A stretch of DNA of 64,000 nt from Rhopalosiphum padi (lineage: Eukaryota; Arthropoda; Insecta; Hemiptera; Aphididae): positions 25,770,652 through 25,834,651 of the forward strand of contig NC_083597.1 in the NCBI RefSeq assembly GCF_020882245.1, read 5' to 3'. This document shows positions 53,236-64,000 of this stretch, piece by piece (positions within the stretch are counted from its first letter, which is position 1; every line of letters starts with the position of its first letter). Position numbers and translations under genes: made by a program. The notes under the pieces were generated by a model. That model worked only from the letters and a program-made list of their open reading frames with translations, was not told where the DNA came from and did no database searches.

Positions 53236-53969
53236 TTTTCCACTAACCGTTATTATTTATATACAGAATATTTTTAAAACGTTCAAAAATGTTTAAGTTT
53301 ATTTTAGTGAATTTAGGTGTTAAGCATAAGAATATTTCCATAATTTAAAATGCAAAACTTCCCATGATTAATGTGATAAACATATAATAGTATATTATGT
53401 AAATTAATTATTGTCGTTACTCGTTAGTAAATCTAATAAAATGTTTATAGAACAATATTCATTATTTTTAAGGTAGATAAATATGAAATAATTTTTATAC
53501 ACCTATTTGACTATTTGAAAAAAAGGTTAATAATTGATTATCATTTTACCACTAACGCATAGATAAATAGTTAGAATTACGCCTCCTGCGTACATTTTTG
53601 TATAAAATTTAGTATATATTACCATTGATTTTAGAATATTCTAAAATCAATGATAATACTAGTTGAGGTCGGTTATAAAATTTATGAGAACGATTATTGG
53701 TAAGTTGTACTTCGATATTTAACCACTCGTAAAGTATTGAAATATCAATTATAGCATTGTCGTGTCTTATGTGATTTATCAATACAACATTAGCCAAAGC
53801 CAGTAACCTGTGAATTGAACCAACTGACCTAACGGGTATCTAAACGATTTATCGTCATTTGATTCGATAAACAGCGCCAAGGCGCGCGGTAGTATATGAG
53901 CACTATGAGCTACGAGTTCTACGATAGACCATAGACACACTACACCACCACGGTAATAAATTTTATATA

Positions 53970-53998
53970 CAGAGTGTTTCATTTAACGTACAACACTC
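53970..53998. mobile_element. Solitary transposon end (TACAGAGTG type)
   Basis: TACAGAGTGTTTCATTTAAC resembles the left end of the element at 62761 (CAGAGTGATTCATATTTC). No partner end was found. Confidence 0.3.
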
Positions 53999-54299
53999 AT
54001 TACTACGAAAAGTATAAATGTCGGATTAAAAGTTTAAAACCATGTGCTTAGATGTAACAAGCTGTAAGTTACAATTTACAAGGCCACTTAACCGCTTCAA
54101 TTTTATAAGCCTTTATAACGTTTACAATGATACTTGCATATACATTGTACAACATAATAATTTATTAAGTATTACGAACGTTATATCCATAAAACACGAT
54201 TTACATAAACGCGTTTAACACGCGTGTTTAACTCCAGTGTTATACACAGTGGCGCAGTGGCCGTGTAGTATCAAAACTATATTTCGGGCTATTGATATT

Positions 54300-54720
54300 T
54301 AAAATTGAAATGCCCCGAGGGTAGAGCAGGGAAAGTGCCTGAATGGTGTTATGTCCGCCGGAGGAGGGTAATGTTATATTTCTCCACTTTTTGACCTTGG
54401 CGACGAATTCAATTCATCCGGTCGCCGCCGCGCCGCTGTCGTCATTGTTTAGACCCCGCGTCCGTACTCCGTGTGCAAACCAATTCAGTCGGGTGCGTTC
54501 GATTTATTGGGTTCGAAAATCGTGTTAACCGCGACTACAAAACACTCTCGATTTGACGGCCGATGGGTACTGAACACGAAAGCTGAAAATTTGAACAAAA
54601 GTATAGGACGAATTTTAGTTTGTGTCGGCTGTTTCTGCCATGTTTGTGGGTGTTGCACTGTTGTATAGCCGTATAGGCATCGTCGTGAAATGCTGATATT
54701 TGCACGCATACATAGGGGTG
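54300..54720. promoter_or_regulatory. CpG-rich island
   Basis: Contains GTCGCCGCCGCGCCGCTGTC and a CCAATTCAGTCGGGTGCG initiator-like match at about 54481. Open frames overlap on both strands. It lies 300-700 bases downstream of the candidate exon at 55 kb on the minus strand. No exon can be fixed. Confidence 0.3.
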
Positions 54721-54998
54721 CCTCTGGTTCACTATACTTTTTTAGTCCTTAATTATTGTATACTCACTACAGTAAAGAGTTATATTGAGAAAAAAATATT
54801 TTACTCACCAATTATTGCCATTACGTATTTATTTTCAATACATATCGAGACGATTTTTTTCAACATTTTAATAATTTCAATACAATTGTCATACGTCATA
54901 ATACGTGATGTCAGTCAGTTCCAGTAATAGTTTCGTAAAAATGTTAAAATAAATTATTTAAATGGTAGGTACTATATAATATACAGCAGCACGCATAC

Positions 54999-55044
54999 CG
55001 TCGTCTTCCTGCTCCAACGCTCGCCAGTCGTCGTCGAAAACCAT
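54999..55044 (-). CDS. Candidate alternative first coding exon (possibly of the SV2-like gene)
   Basis: On the minus strand an ATG in strong context (GATAATGG, 55044-55042) opens MVFDDDWRALEQEDD, then one base (G), then a donor GACG|GTATGCG (54999/54998). It ends after one base of a codon, the same phase as the known SV2 first exon (MVVDHSGSNSP + G). Joining it to 27792 gives a clean frame reading on into DTKYNNGRVK. The intron would be 27 kb. Alternatively it starts another gene whose later exons were missed. The plus strand here also has an acceptor (TATACAG) and a donor (GTG|GTGAGT at about 55061), so an opposite-strand exon cannot be excluded. Confidence 0.4.
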
Positions 55045-55049
55045 TATCA

Positions 55050-55430
55050 CTACGTATCGTGGTGAGTGTTAATAATAGTAATACAGTATTGTATAGACGT
55101 TTATAGTGTGGTCCATACACGGCCGTTTTAAAAGTATTTCTTTGTAGGACAAACGCCCTGTATACGTATATCGTATAGTTATGTATTATTTTTCGACAAC
55201 CCGACTTACTTTAAAATTTTGTGTTTTTCGTATACAGTGTAGATTGTTCGGCGATTCCGTACATAATCAACGTTTCGACGACAATGCGTGAGATGATTGT
55301 TGACGGATGTAATTTGAGGACGCGGAGGTGGATGTGACGGTAGTGGAGGGGCCCCGCACACTCCATTTAACAAAACCCTTTGGCCGGGAGAATGGAGTCG
55401 TTTATACTGACGTGTACACGTATAATAGTT
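55050..55430. promoter_or_regulatory. GC-richer sequence upstream of the 55-kb candidate exon
   Basis: 55206-55430 is GC-rich (GGACGCGGAGGTGGATGTGA, GGGGCCCCGCACACTCC) and would be promoter-proximal to a minus-strand transcript starting above 55044. The minus-strand open frame through it is proline-rich and unrecognised. Confidence 0.3.
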
Positions 55431-55449
55431 CATGATTGGCTATTATATA

Positions 55450-58400
55450 TCAGACTTTTCTTTGGATTATTCATCCTGTATGATATTACATATATTGTAA
55501 TATCTCTTTGTAAACTGTAACTAGTAACGTATACTGCAGCATAATAATTCGAAACAAACATTTTTTCTTTTTTTTCTTGTGTCATATTTATTGTAAATTC
55601 CCTCACCCCCTACACTTGTGTCTTGTGTTAAATAAACCTTGTGTAATCAATTAATAACCAATTAAAAAAATAACAATTAAAACCTTATTTAAATAAAATA
55701 CTAATTTAAAAATTAAATAAAAACGTGAAGAACAAAGTGCAGCAGGTGTATAAAATGTATCAATTTTGGATCGTATAGTATTTATGGTATAATTTGAATA
55801 TATATTTATATGTACGAGTATACAAGATATAAAAAATATATTATACTAGTATACTACATACCTACTTTTCTTCAAATTTTTTTAACCATTCTTCGAACTT
55901 ACAAAATTTTAAGTTTAATTATTGTTTTGAATTTTTCCTACTTAGGAGATAAAATATAGAATTTAGTTTTGCTACATGATTTGGGTATCGATGAACTAAG
56001 TATACACTGTGCGAAGTTAGGTTTTCCTATTACAACATCTGCAAGAATTCTTTGTAAAAATATATAGATAATCATACTAAATATGTATAATCGAGTGATA
56101 TAATAATTACTATTGTCTATTGACGATTACATTTATACATACAAATCTATAAAATAATAAAAGTTGTATTTATTATTTATTTGCCCAGTATAAAAAAAAA
56201 CTACCTAAGAAATATTTTTACTCATTAGGTATTAATTGGTTATAAATTATTTTTTTATTTCTTATATAAAGTTATAAAATATTATATGTTCAATGTGACA
56301 ATATCCATTCAATCATATACTCAATGTTTCTCCAATGTTCCAAACCTTTTTTAAAATTATGAAGTTTTAAAAACATCGAAAAATTAAAATTAAAATTATC
56401 ATTTTATAATATATAATTATTGCTGATCTAATAGTTAATATTAATTTGATTTGGTTATTCTCATATTATCTGAATAATAATCGAATTATATGTATTTTTT
56501 TATTCGTATAAGTTATAATACCATATAATGTATATAGAAATATAAATATAACATTATAACATTAGTTATTATCGCCAGAAAAAGGTTACAATAAAACAAT
56601 AAATATCTGAAATACTTAAAAGTTGATAGTCACATTCACATAGTTATAATAAACTCAACGATTCGTTCACCTCAGTGCAAAATAGTGATATATTATTATA
56701 ATTATTATCAATTTGTAATCAATGGTAAATTCCCACAATCAAAAAAAACCATTTTAAACGGATCAAATACAATATAACCATTATTTAGCTGTACTAGAGT
56801 ACTTATTTATGCACTAGTAAACTGGAAATATGTTTGTAAATCAATTTCAAATTTGAAGTTGCTTATAAAAATAAGTGATATACTTAGAGATATTAAAAAT
56901 TTGTTTAATCAAATGATGACTGAAAGTAAAATGTAATAATTAGTCGAAAATTAAACTATAAAATAAACATATATAAAGCAAGTATATAAATATGTTAACA
57001 ATTTCATAAAACCAAAAAACTTGTGAGAAATTGTTGATCATATAATATAAAATATTGTACAAGTTTATAGTGAAAATAATTGTCCAATAAATAGTTTTAA
57101 AATTGTATTAAACTGAAAATATCATACATGAAATATTAATTTATATTCGAAGACATAATTAAAAATTGAGTAATCTATATTATATCATATATAGCTATTG
57201 CCTTATATTTGCATATATCATTAAACTTTTGAAATAGAATTTTATTATATCATGTAATGACGAAATTAAATAAAAATCGTTATTGTCTGCTTAAAATTAA
57301 AAATAAATACTATCTCATATTGTTATAAATTTATAAAATATTGAAAACAGATTACAAATTATTTTATATTATATTATTATTACAACTTGAATAGGGTAAT
57401 TATAGTATGCGAAATAATTATAATATGTAAAGGTATTACTGTATTACTAAATACTAGGTAGTAGGTATAGTATACTAGTATGTTTAAACTTATGTGTATA
57501 TATTATTGGCATTCGCACAGCAATAATAATAATATGTATAAATAATAAGTGTATTTCATTTGTATTAGACGAATTCAACGAATATTGTTTCGTATTATAT
57601 ATTATAATATAATGTTTTAAAGATAATAGCCGTACCTATTATATAATTTAGTAATTGGATTTATTATCTAGTTCTACTAATTGTTATCAAACTATAATAA
57701 TGATTTATAGCAAATGGATGTAAATTATAATACATCTGAGATTGCTTATATTACATTGAGTTTAGACTATAATAGTAGTATACGACTATAATATTAAATT
57801 AATACTTGACTCAAATGTCACGAACACAAATCATTGAATTTAATCATAAAATAAAAACCCCGATGGTATATACATAGTCGACAGTCGTATTGTTGTATAT
57901 TTATATATATTTTGTTTTTGGTATAATAATTATTATGGATAGGGTATAATTTTTCTTACTTTAAACTTCAACGTAATTCAGTGGACGGTTATTATTTTAA
58001 ATATTTAAGTGTAAATATATAAATCATCGCACTGATTAATGATTATACTATTATAACTTATGAGTTATGAGTTATGATATAATATTCTAAGCAGGTGTGT
58101 ACATATTTGCGGGAGGAGGAATTCATTTTAACATAGATTGCTTACTTAAATATATTTTACTAACACGGATTTTAAAATAAAGTATATAATTTTTTAAAAA
58201 TTGTATAACTAATAATTGTATGATAGTATCCTTTCAGAATAAATTTGGTTCAATATAAAAAAAAAACTGTTGAATGTGATCAATTGTCTATATTCACTTA
58301 AGGAACTTTATACTGGAACAGTTTTATATTGCAAAACTTTTCTTTAAATCTGATAAACAAATGATTCGAGTTTTTGTTGAATAGCATGATAACCGCTATT

Positions 58401-58956
58401 CTTCTTGGCATAGGTAGTTGTTTAATAGTGGAGTTGTGGAGAGATTATGCCAAAAACTTGTAAATATCGTATTTGCAGGTCTTGATCAATTTTCACAGTG
58501 ATGATTTATGATTTACAGTGTGATGGATCAGGATAAATCACCGAATCCGTCAAAATAAGAGTATGTACTATATTATGTTCGCCACTGTACTTCATTGTAC
58601 CTGTTATATCTCTTTACAATTGGTAATATCTCTCTTTTAAATAAAACACACTTACACAATCTATTCATATTTATTTATTACTATAATTTATAAGTAATGA
58701 TATGATTAAACTATAATTATATACTTAAAACTATAGACGTGCGTACAGGTCGTGCAAATCGACTTGCGAACCGAAATATTAGTGCTTTGTTCTCGGTACA
58801 GCCCTGATAATAATAAGAAAAATATCCTTAAGAGTGAACAGTGCCGCTTTGATGATTTTGCATTACCTGTAAATACCTCTGCGCATTCCCATGCTTAAAA
58901 TAATAGTATATTTCCAACTGCAATGATTGTCAGCTGTATCATTTTTTAGGCAGATC
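55450..58956. other. A+T-rich intergenic DNA, no gene seen
   Basis: No coding signal in 3.5 kb. Two AATAAA-containing stretches (55629-55645, 58636-58650) are preceded by similar text (TATCTCTTT...GTAA) and may be related repeat ends. Confidence 0.45.
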
Positions 58957-59678
58957 CTCCAAAAATGAGATATCGTTTTCCTCCACTGTCCATTTTCCTC
59001 CAAAATAATAAAATCGCCATTCGTTGTCAGAATGTTAAATTAAAAATAAAAGAACAAATTAAATATTTAAAGCATAATTATAATATAATAATATACCATA
59101 CGCGCCGAAATTGGCAAGTGACTAAAAAGAGAATGAATATAATAAAAAAGTATCAAGTTAGTAAAGTAAAGTTAGTTTAGTAAGTAAAAATCGTACGTCG
59201 ATAAAGATGCATCAATCAATAAACAAAATAATAAGAAAAAATTAGGTAATAATAAGTGGTTGGTGATAACGCAACCAAAGAAAATGTAAAATATAAGATA
59301 TAAAATATAGTAAAATCGCTAGGTAGGTACAGTATATAATATTATATTTTTTTATAATTATAGGACATTTCAGCAACAAATGAATACCTGTTTAAATAAA
59401 ATAAAAATTATACATAATATGAATAATTATTTTACTTTTTGTAATTACATACCTAGAAATTAAGCAATCAGAATTTATCATCAACAGGTACGCGCAAAAT
59501 GTGATCCTAGCCATACTCTATCTTTATAATACGGAACGCAACACAAAAACACTGGCTAAAATATTGGAGGAAAATAGACATAATTTTAGTCAAAAATAAT
59601 GCGGAGGAAAATGGAAACCAACCTTTTTTTTTTGCGGAAAACGGACAGTGGAGGAAAACGGTATCTCGTTTTTTGGAG
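58957..59678. mobile_element. 722-bp inverted-repeat element
   Basis: The left end reads CTCCAAAAATGAGATATCGT then TTTCCTCCACTGTCC; the right end reverse-complemented reads CTCCAAAAAACGAGATACCG then TTTTCCTCCACTGTCC. The terminal repeats are about 45 bases. The interior is A+T-rich. A 71-codon plus-strand frame (58965-59180) starts inside the left repeat and is a by-product of it. No target duplication could be identified. Confidence 0.8.
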
Positions 59679-59699
59679 TTATTTGTGCTAACACAAGTT

Positions 59700-59823
59700 T
59701 ATGTCTCTAATCTATATGTATCTCCTTAAGTTGTACAAAAAATTAAGAATTTGGAAATATAGTCTCAAAGTAACTTATCATTATTGAAAAAAAGGGGGTG
59801 AGTATATTTGGTGACTCACTGTA
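59700..59823. mobile_element. Truncated right arm of the 63164 element family
   Basis: AAATTAAGAATTTGGAAATA, then AAGGGGGTGAGTATATTTGG and TGACTCACTGTA match the right arm of the element ending at 63839 in order and orientation. The left arm is missing. It lies right next to the 58957-59678 element. Confidence 0.55.
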
Positions 59824-62480
59824 TATTTTTATAGTAAATGATTTATTATTGGAAATATTGACATATCATAGCTATTTATTTTGCAGATTTAAACGCATGT
59901 CTTTATAGTTTATACTATTACTGATATAAATTAATCAACACAAATAAGCAATACAAAGTTCAAAGTTGTAGTGTTGTTTAATCCTAATACGTATGATATT
60001 TTGCGACTTGTACGTATTGTACCAACTATCAAAGGATATAATTAGTGTATAACTGTAAACGTATTTTACAACTCTTTGATCTGCGATAGTATTATTTTAA
60101 ATGTTAACATATTTAGCATAATAATTGTTATTTACCTACTTATTATAATTATTATAGACTTTTCTCAAGATGAAACACACAATCGTTGTGTATTGAAGAA
60201 AGTAGCAGGTATAATTATTTCGTGTATGTCTATACCAGTATATTACCCAGAGGCGAATAATAATTGATCTTTTGCGTTTTATTTATACCATATACATATA
60301 ACGTGAGTAAATAGTCCCGGAGGGCAAACAACTCTCTCGCCAAACTTCTATTTTTTATAATCGACTTTCCACGTTTGGGGTAAAATGTTACAGGATGAAA
60401 CCGATTAACGCACACGGTGTACGTACTAAACAGCGAGCGCTATAAATCACAACGGTTTGGTTTCATTAACGTCTCGCTAAATCGTTTGCTCTTATTTTTT
60501 ATCTGCCAAGAATATTATCGATCTTGTATCGTCTTTATACAATAACATCGTTACGTCCTACACCGCCTTTAGTAGACTATGGACTTCAAACGACTCGTGT
60601 CTTTGAACTGTAAATAAAATAATATCGTAAATGACCTAAAACCATAATTAAAAATGTAATACATTTTAGACGTACGATAGTTTGATTAATTATTACATGG
60701 GTATTTATAAGATTTGAGTCATTTATCATAAGTATTAAAATACCAGAAAAAATTAAGGCGAAAAGAAAATTATATTGTCATTTATATGGTTAAGGGACAT
60801 GAATACATGATTAATATAATAATAAATAAAATAAATATTTTTTATTACAAATGATTTATATTTCATAGTGATAACTATAGTTACGTATAGAATACATACT
60901 AAGTACATTAATATATATTTTTATTGTCATTGAGGTAATCGGTTTACCGTAAAATATTTCCAAATAATTTTTAATAAGACATAATACTATTAATATTTCT
61001 TATCCTAGTTATATATATTTTTTTTATGCCAATTGCCAATATGTTTAATAATATTATCTAAAAATTGTATGTATTAGTATATTTTAAAAGAATTTCGGTT
61101 TCGTTTTGTATCAAAGTATATATGCTTTAATACACGTCGAAAGCTTTAGATAAACAGTTTAATCGCAAATAAAAATTAAAAAGTGACTTCATAAGGGTTT
61201 TTTGCGACATACAAAAATAATCTACAGTCATTTCCTTGAAACTATATGACTTAATAATAATTTAGCGGTATCTTATTCCATTGTATATTGTGTTTAAGAC
61301 CACAGCGAGTATTTTAATTTTTTTTTTATAGAGTTTCAATAGATTAACGAATTAGGTGTAGGTATTGCATTGCGGTTTTAGGTTATTACTTATATGTTTT
61401 ATAAATTTACGTTCCGGAAATTATGATATGATAACAATTTACATTCTTTACATTATTCTTTGAATTATTCATCTTTTAAAATATATATTTGTATTAAAAC
61501 ATCAGTTATATAATATAGGCTAATAGGCGTTAGGCAGGTAAAATTCCTTCAATATTAATACTTATTATTGAAAATTAACTTGATATTTTGATAGTTGAAA
61601 TACACATCCTCTTCAAAAGCTATTTTTACGTTTCAATCCTTTTAAATTAAGTTATTTACTCTCATATTATTACATGTTATTTATTTCATGAGTATAATTT
61701 TAAGACGATTTGTTCTCCACTTTCAGAAATAATTATAAAAAAATCAAAAATTTTTCCTGATTTAAGATTCATTATTATTCTCGTTATTATAATTGCAGGA
61801 GATTTTTTCCAAAGATAAAACAATATAAATTGTTGGTAATAAACTGTCATTCATTTATTTATAAGACCAACCAACTTTTAACCATTTCATTATAATATTT
61901 GGCAATTATACGCATAACGAATGTTAAAAACTTGAAACTTTCCTTGCAAAGAATAGTTTGTATTTTTTTGTAATATATAACTTTCTTACACAACTTTTCC
62001 TTTTTGATTATTTCTCTTTTAATTTTATAATACATCGATATTGCTTAAATACATAATTATGTTAATAGTATTGTGTATTATTTATAATTAAAATTGCTTT
62101 TAAAATTGAACGATATAAGTCTATTGCACTTTTGACGATAAATTTGATTGGGTCGTATTTCTAGATCTGGATGTAACGTTAGGATCAATAATATTGGGTA
62201 TATTTTTTATTTTATTATACGATTCATTAACTGTTACAAATAGAACTGTAAGTGAAAATGATGATCGATTATATTATGATGGTTAGGATAATAGATTTAA
62301 AAAGCTTTTCAATGAAGAAGGCACTTTGTCAGTTATTTGTATATTTTTATAATATTATTTATTAGTATATAATTTTGGGTATCTATATATTATATACATA
62401 TTTTCGTTGTTTACCGATTTGCAGCGTAGATATATTATTATTTATTATAAACTCGTGTTATTATTATAATATTATGTATA
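59824..62480. other. A+T-rich intergenic DNA with one promoter-like spot
   Basis: At about 60430-60480, GCGAGCGCTATAAATCACAA is followed about 30 bases on by TTTCATTAACG, a TATA-plus-initiator arrangement on the plus strand; no exon follows. Otherwise nothing was seen. Confidence 0.35.
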
Positions 62481-62514
62481 TTATATTACAATTTACAGCC
62501 GAGAGTTGATATCG

Positions 62515-62570
62515 TTATTTCGATGCTTGTGCACAAATGTTGCGAAACGAGTTCAAAGGTAGAATGTGAC
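62515..62570 (+). CDS. Very tentative plus-strand first exon
   Basis: In a small CpG-richer patch an ATG at 62522 (MLVHKCCETSSK) and another at 62537 (MLRNEFK) both run into a donor-like AAAG|GTAGAATG at about 62556. No downstream exon lies within the window. Confidence 0.12.
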
Positions 62571-62760
62571 GTGGCACGTTTTACACCGCCACTACGGGAC
62601 TGATGAATTCATAGAAATTTGAATGTAAATTTTTTCCATACTTTTTTCGTTTCGAACCACTGAAGTTATTATGTACATTTAACAAAAAAAAAAAAAAAAT
62701 TTAAAACCGCTGAACGTTTGGAATTTCGTGTTACGAACGTACGCGGGTTTATCGACCATA

Positions 62761-63125
62761 CAGAGTGATTCATATTTCATTTGACCCGAGACACTATCAT
62801 TTTTAAATTAAGTTTAGGAAATACAAATGTATTTTTTTCACAATTAATGGCGTCGTCTTGCAAAATATGTGACCCGCTGCGGTGTATGCATCTTTAATTA
62901 AATTTTTACAGTAAAACTCTACACTATACCCATATTATATAGTCATTTTTTTGATGATTATCGACCGTTTTTCAGAAAGGTGTTCTTTTCCCGACCATTG
63001 TTCAATCAAATAAATTATGATGAGATTTTAGATTGTCGCGGTGAGAAGTATCGAAACCACGTTTAATACTGCGACAAAAATATGGTTCATTATTGCCTTA
63101 TCGGTGTGTAAAATGTAACACTCCG
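62761..63125. mobile_element. 365-bp TA-flanked MITE (mariner-like)
   Basis: Left end CAGAGTGATTCATATTTC; right end reverse-complemented CGGAGTGTTACATTTTAC. TA lies immediately outside both ends (62759-62760, 63126-63127), as for Tc1/mariner insertions. No ORF. Confidence 0.55.
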
Positions 63126-63163
63126 TATGATGTGTAAATGTGTAATCCACGTGAGCATAAATA

Positions 63164-63839
63164 TACAGGACGATTTACCAAGTATGCTCACCCCCATTGT
63201 TTCATTTAAATTTTAATAATGAATTTATTCAAATTCTGATTTTTAGAATTTTTTAAATATAAAGACCATCATATTTTAAAATTCTTGAATTTCTTAACAA
63301 GTATGTTGTGTGGATACAAAATTCTGTTTTTCAAATGAGAACCACCTTTTTTTATTGTATACTATTTAGTTGATAATTGTTTCGATAGTTTTGATGAACT
63401 TGAAATTTCTTGTAGTTGTTAAAATGCTGTTTATACAAATAGTATAAATAATAGTCCTTAAAAATAGTCTTACAAAAATTTAAAATATATTTAATATTGG
63501 ATCTAGTGTTTATTATGTTTAAACCATTTTTACAAGTAATTAATGTTTATAGATATATCATTAATACACAAAGTTAAATATAACTCGAAAACTATTCGTT
63601 CGAAATTTGATTTTGATATCTATGTAAAAATGTTCAGTAAAGTTAACCGCTAAATAATTTGTTATGTAAAAGGGGAATTACCATTTTAAAAACAGAATTT
63701 TGTATCTCTGTAAGACACCGTAATAGTAGAACAAAAAATCTTAAGAATTTAAAAATTTATAAGGTATCAGATTTTAAATAACCGCGACTTATTGAAGAAG
63801 AAAAAGGGGGTGAACATGTACTTGGAGAATCACCCTGTA
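63164..63839. mobile_element. 676-bp TA-flanked foldback MITE
   Basis: Left end TACAGGACGATTTACCAAGT then ATGCTCACCCCCA; right end reverse-complemented TACAGGGTGATTCTCCAAGT then ACATGTTCACCCCC. TA flanks both ends (63162-63163, 63840-63841). The arms match internally as well (ATACAAAATTCTGTTTTT in both), so they are about 200 bases long. No transposase. Confidence 0.8.
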
Positions 63840-64000
63840 TAAATAATATCATGTTGCGTATAATATACGACGTGGGATACATTAATACAATTACAATATA
63901 AAATATCGATAACGTAGGTATGCGTCGGGTATAAAACATACGGCCTGGAGTAGGACCATAACATAATATGTATTATACAATCTCGGGATTCGCGAGAAGG

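Noticed and set aside
57455..57475. let-7-like string TAGGTAGTAGGTATAGTATA
   Set aside because: The seed differs from let-7, several positions mismatch and no precursor hairpin surrounds it.
58965..59180. 71-codon plus-strand frame
   Set aside because: It starts inside the terminal inverted repeat of the 58957-59678 element and is A+T-driven.

Overview
The window is eukaryotic: strongly A+T-rich, intron-dense, and full of short non-autonomous DNA transposons with long inverted arms. The two genes that can be reconstructed read as insect proteins, and the composition and repeat style suggest a sap-feeding hemipteran, most likely an aphid. That taxon call is an inference from style and protein similarity, not from a search.

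Two protein-coding genes are well supported, both on the minus strand. (1) Positions about 1-9150 hold a complete Endophilin-A gene: ten coding exons, 399..8701, 369 residues, an N-BAR domain plus a C-terminal SH3 domain. A non-coding first exon near 9011-9150 carries a small upstream ORF. (2) Positions about 23500-30240 hold a complete SV2-like (synaptic vesicle glycoprotein 2 family) major-facilitator transporter: thirteen coding exons, 24013..30119, 554 residues. All exon joins in both genes were checked by hand for GT/AG boundaries and phase and give uninterrupted frames. Endophilin-A shapes the membrane during synaptic-vesicle endocytosis and SV2 proteins sit in the synaptic-vesicle membrane, so the window holds two presynaptic vesicle genes side by side in the same orientation.

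Upstream of SV2, the stretch from 31 to 64 kb has no recognisable complete gene but contains several CpG-richer islands (about 45.0-45.2, 47.3-47.7, 49.4-51.0 and 54.3-55.4 kb). One of these holds a 46-base candidate first coding exon (54999..55044, minus) whose strong start context, donor and phase fit the second SV2 exon, so SV2 may have a distant alternative promoter. A second acidic candidate exon (end at 49957, minus) is weaker.

The rest is A+T-rich intergenic or intronic DNA with transposon remnants. These include two TTAA-flanked piggyBac-type MITEs (39.6 and 43.4 kb), a 424-bp foldback element at 0.7 kb with a diverged relative at 53.1 kb, hAT-like short elements (12.3, 15.5-16.4, 19.1, 52.9 kb), a 722-bp inverted-repeat element at 59 kb, and two adjacent TA-flanked elements at 62.8-63.8 kb. 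I saw no rRNA, tRNA, CRISPR or known microRNA.
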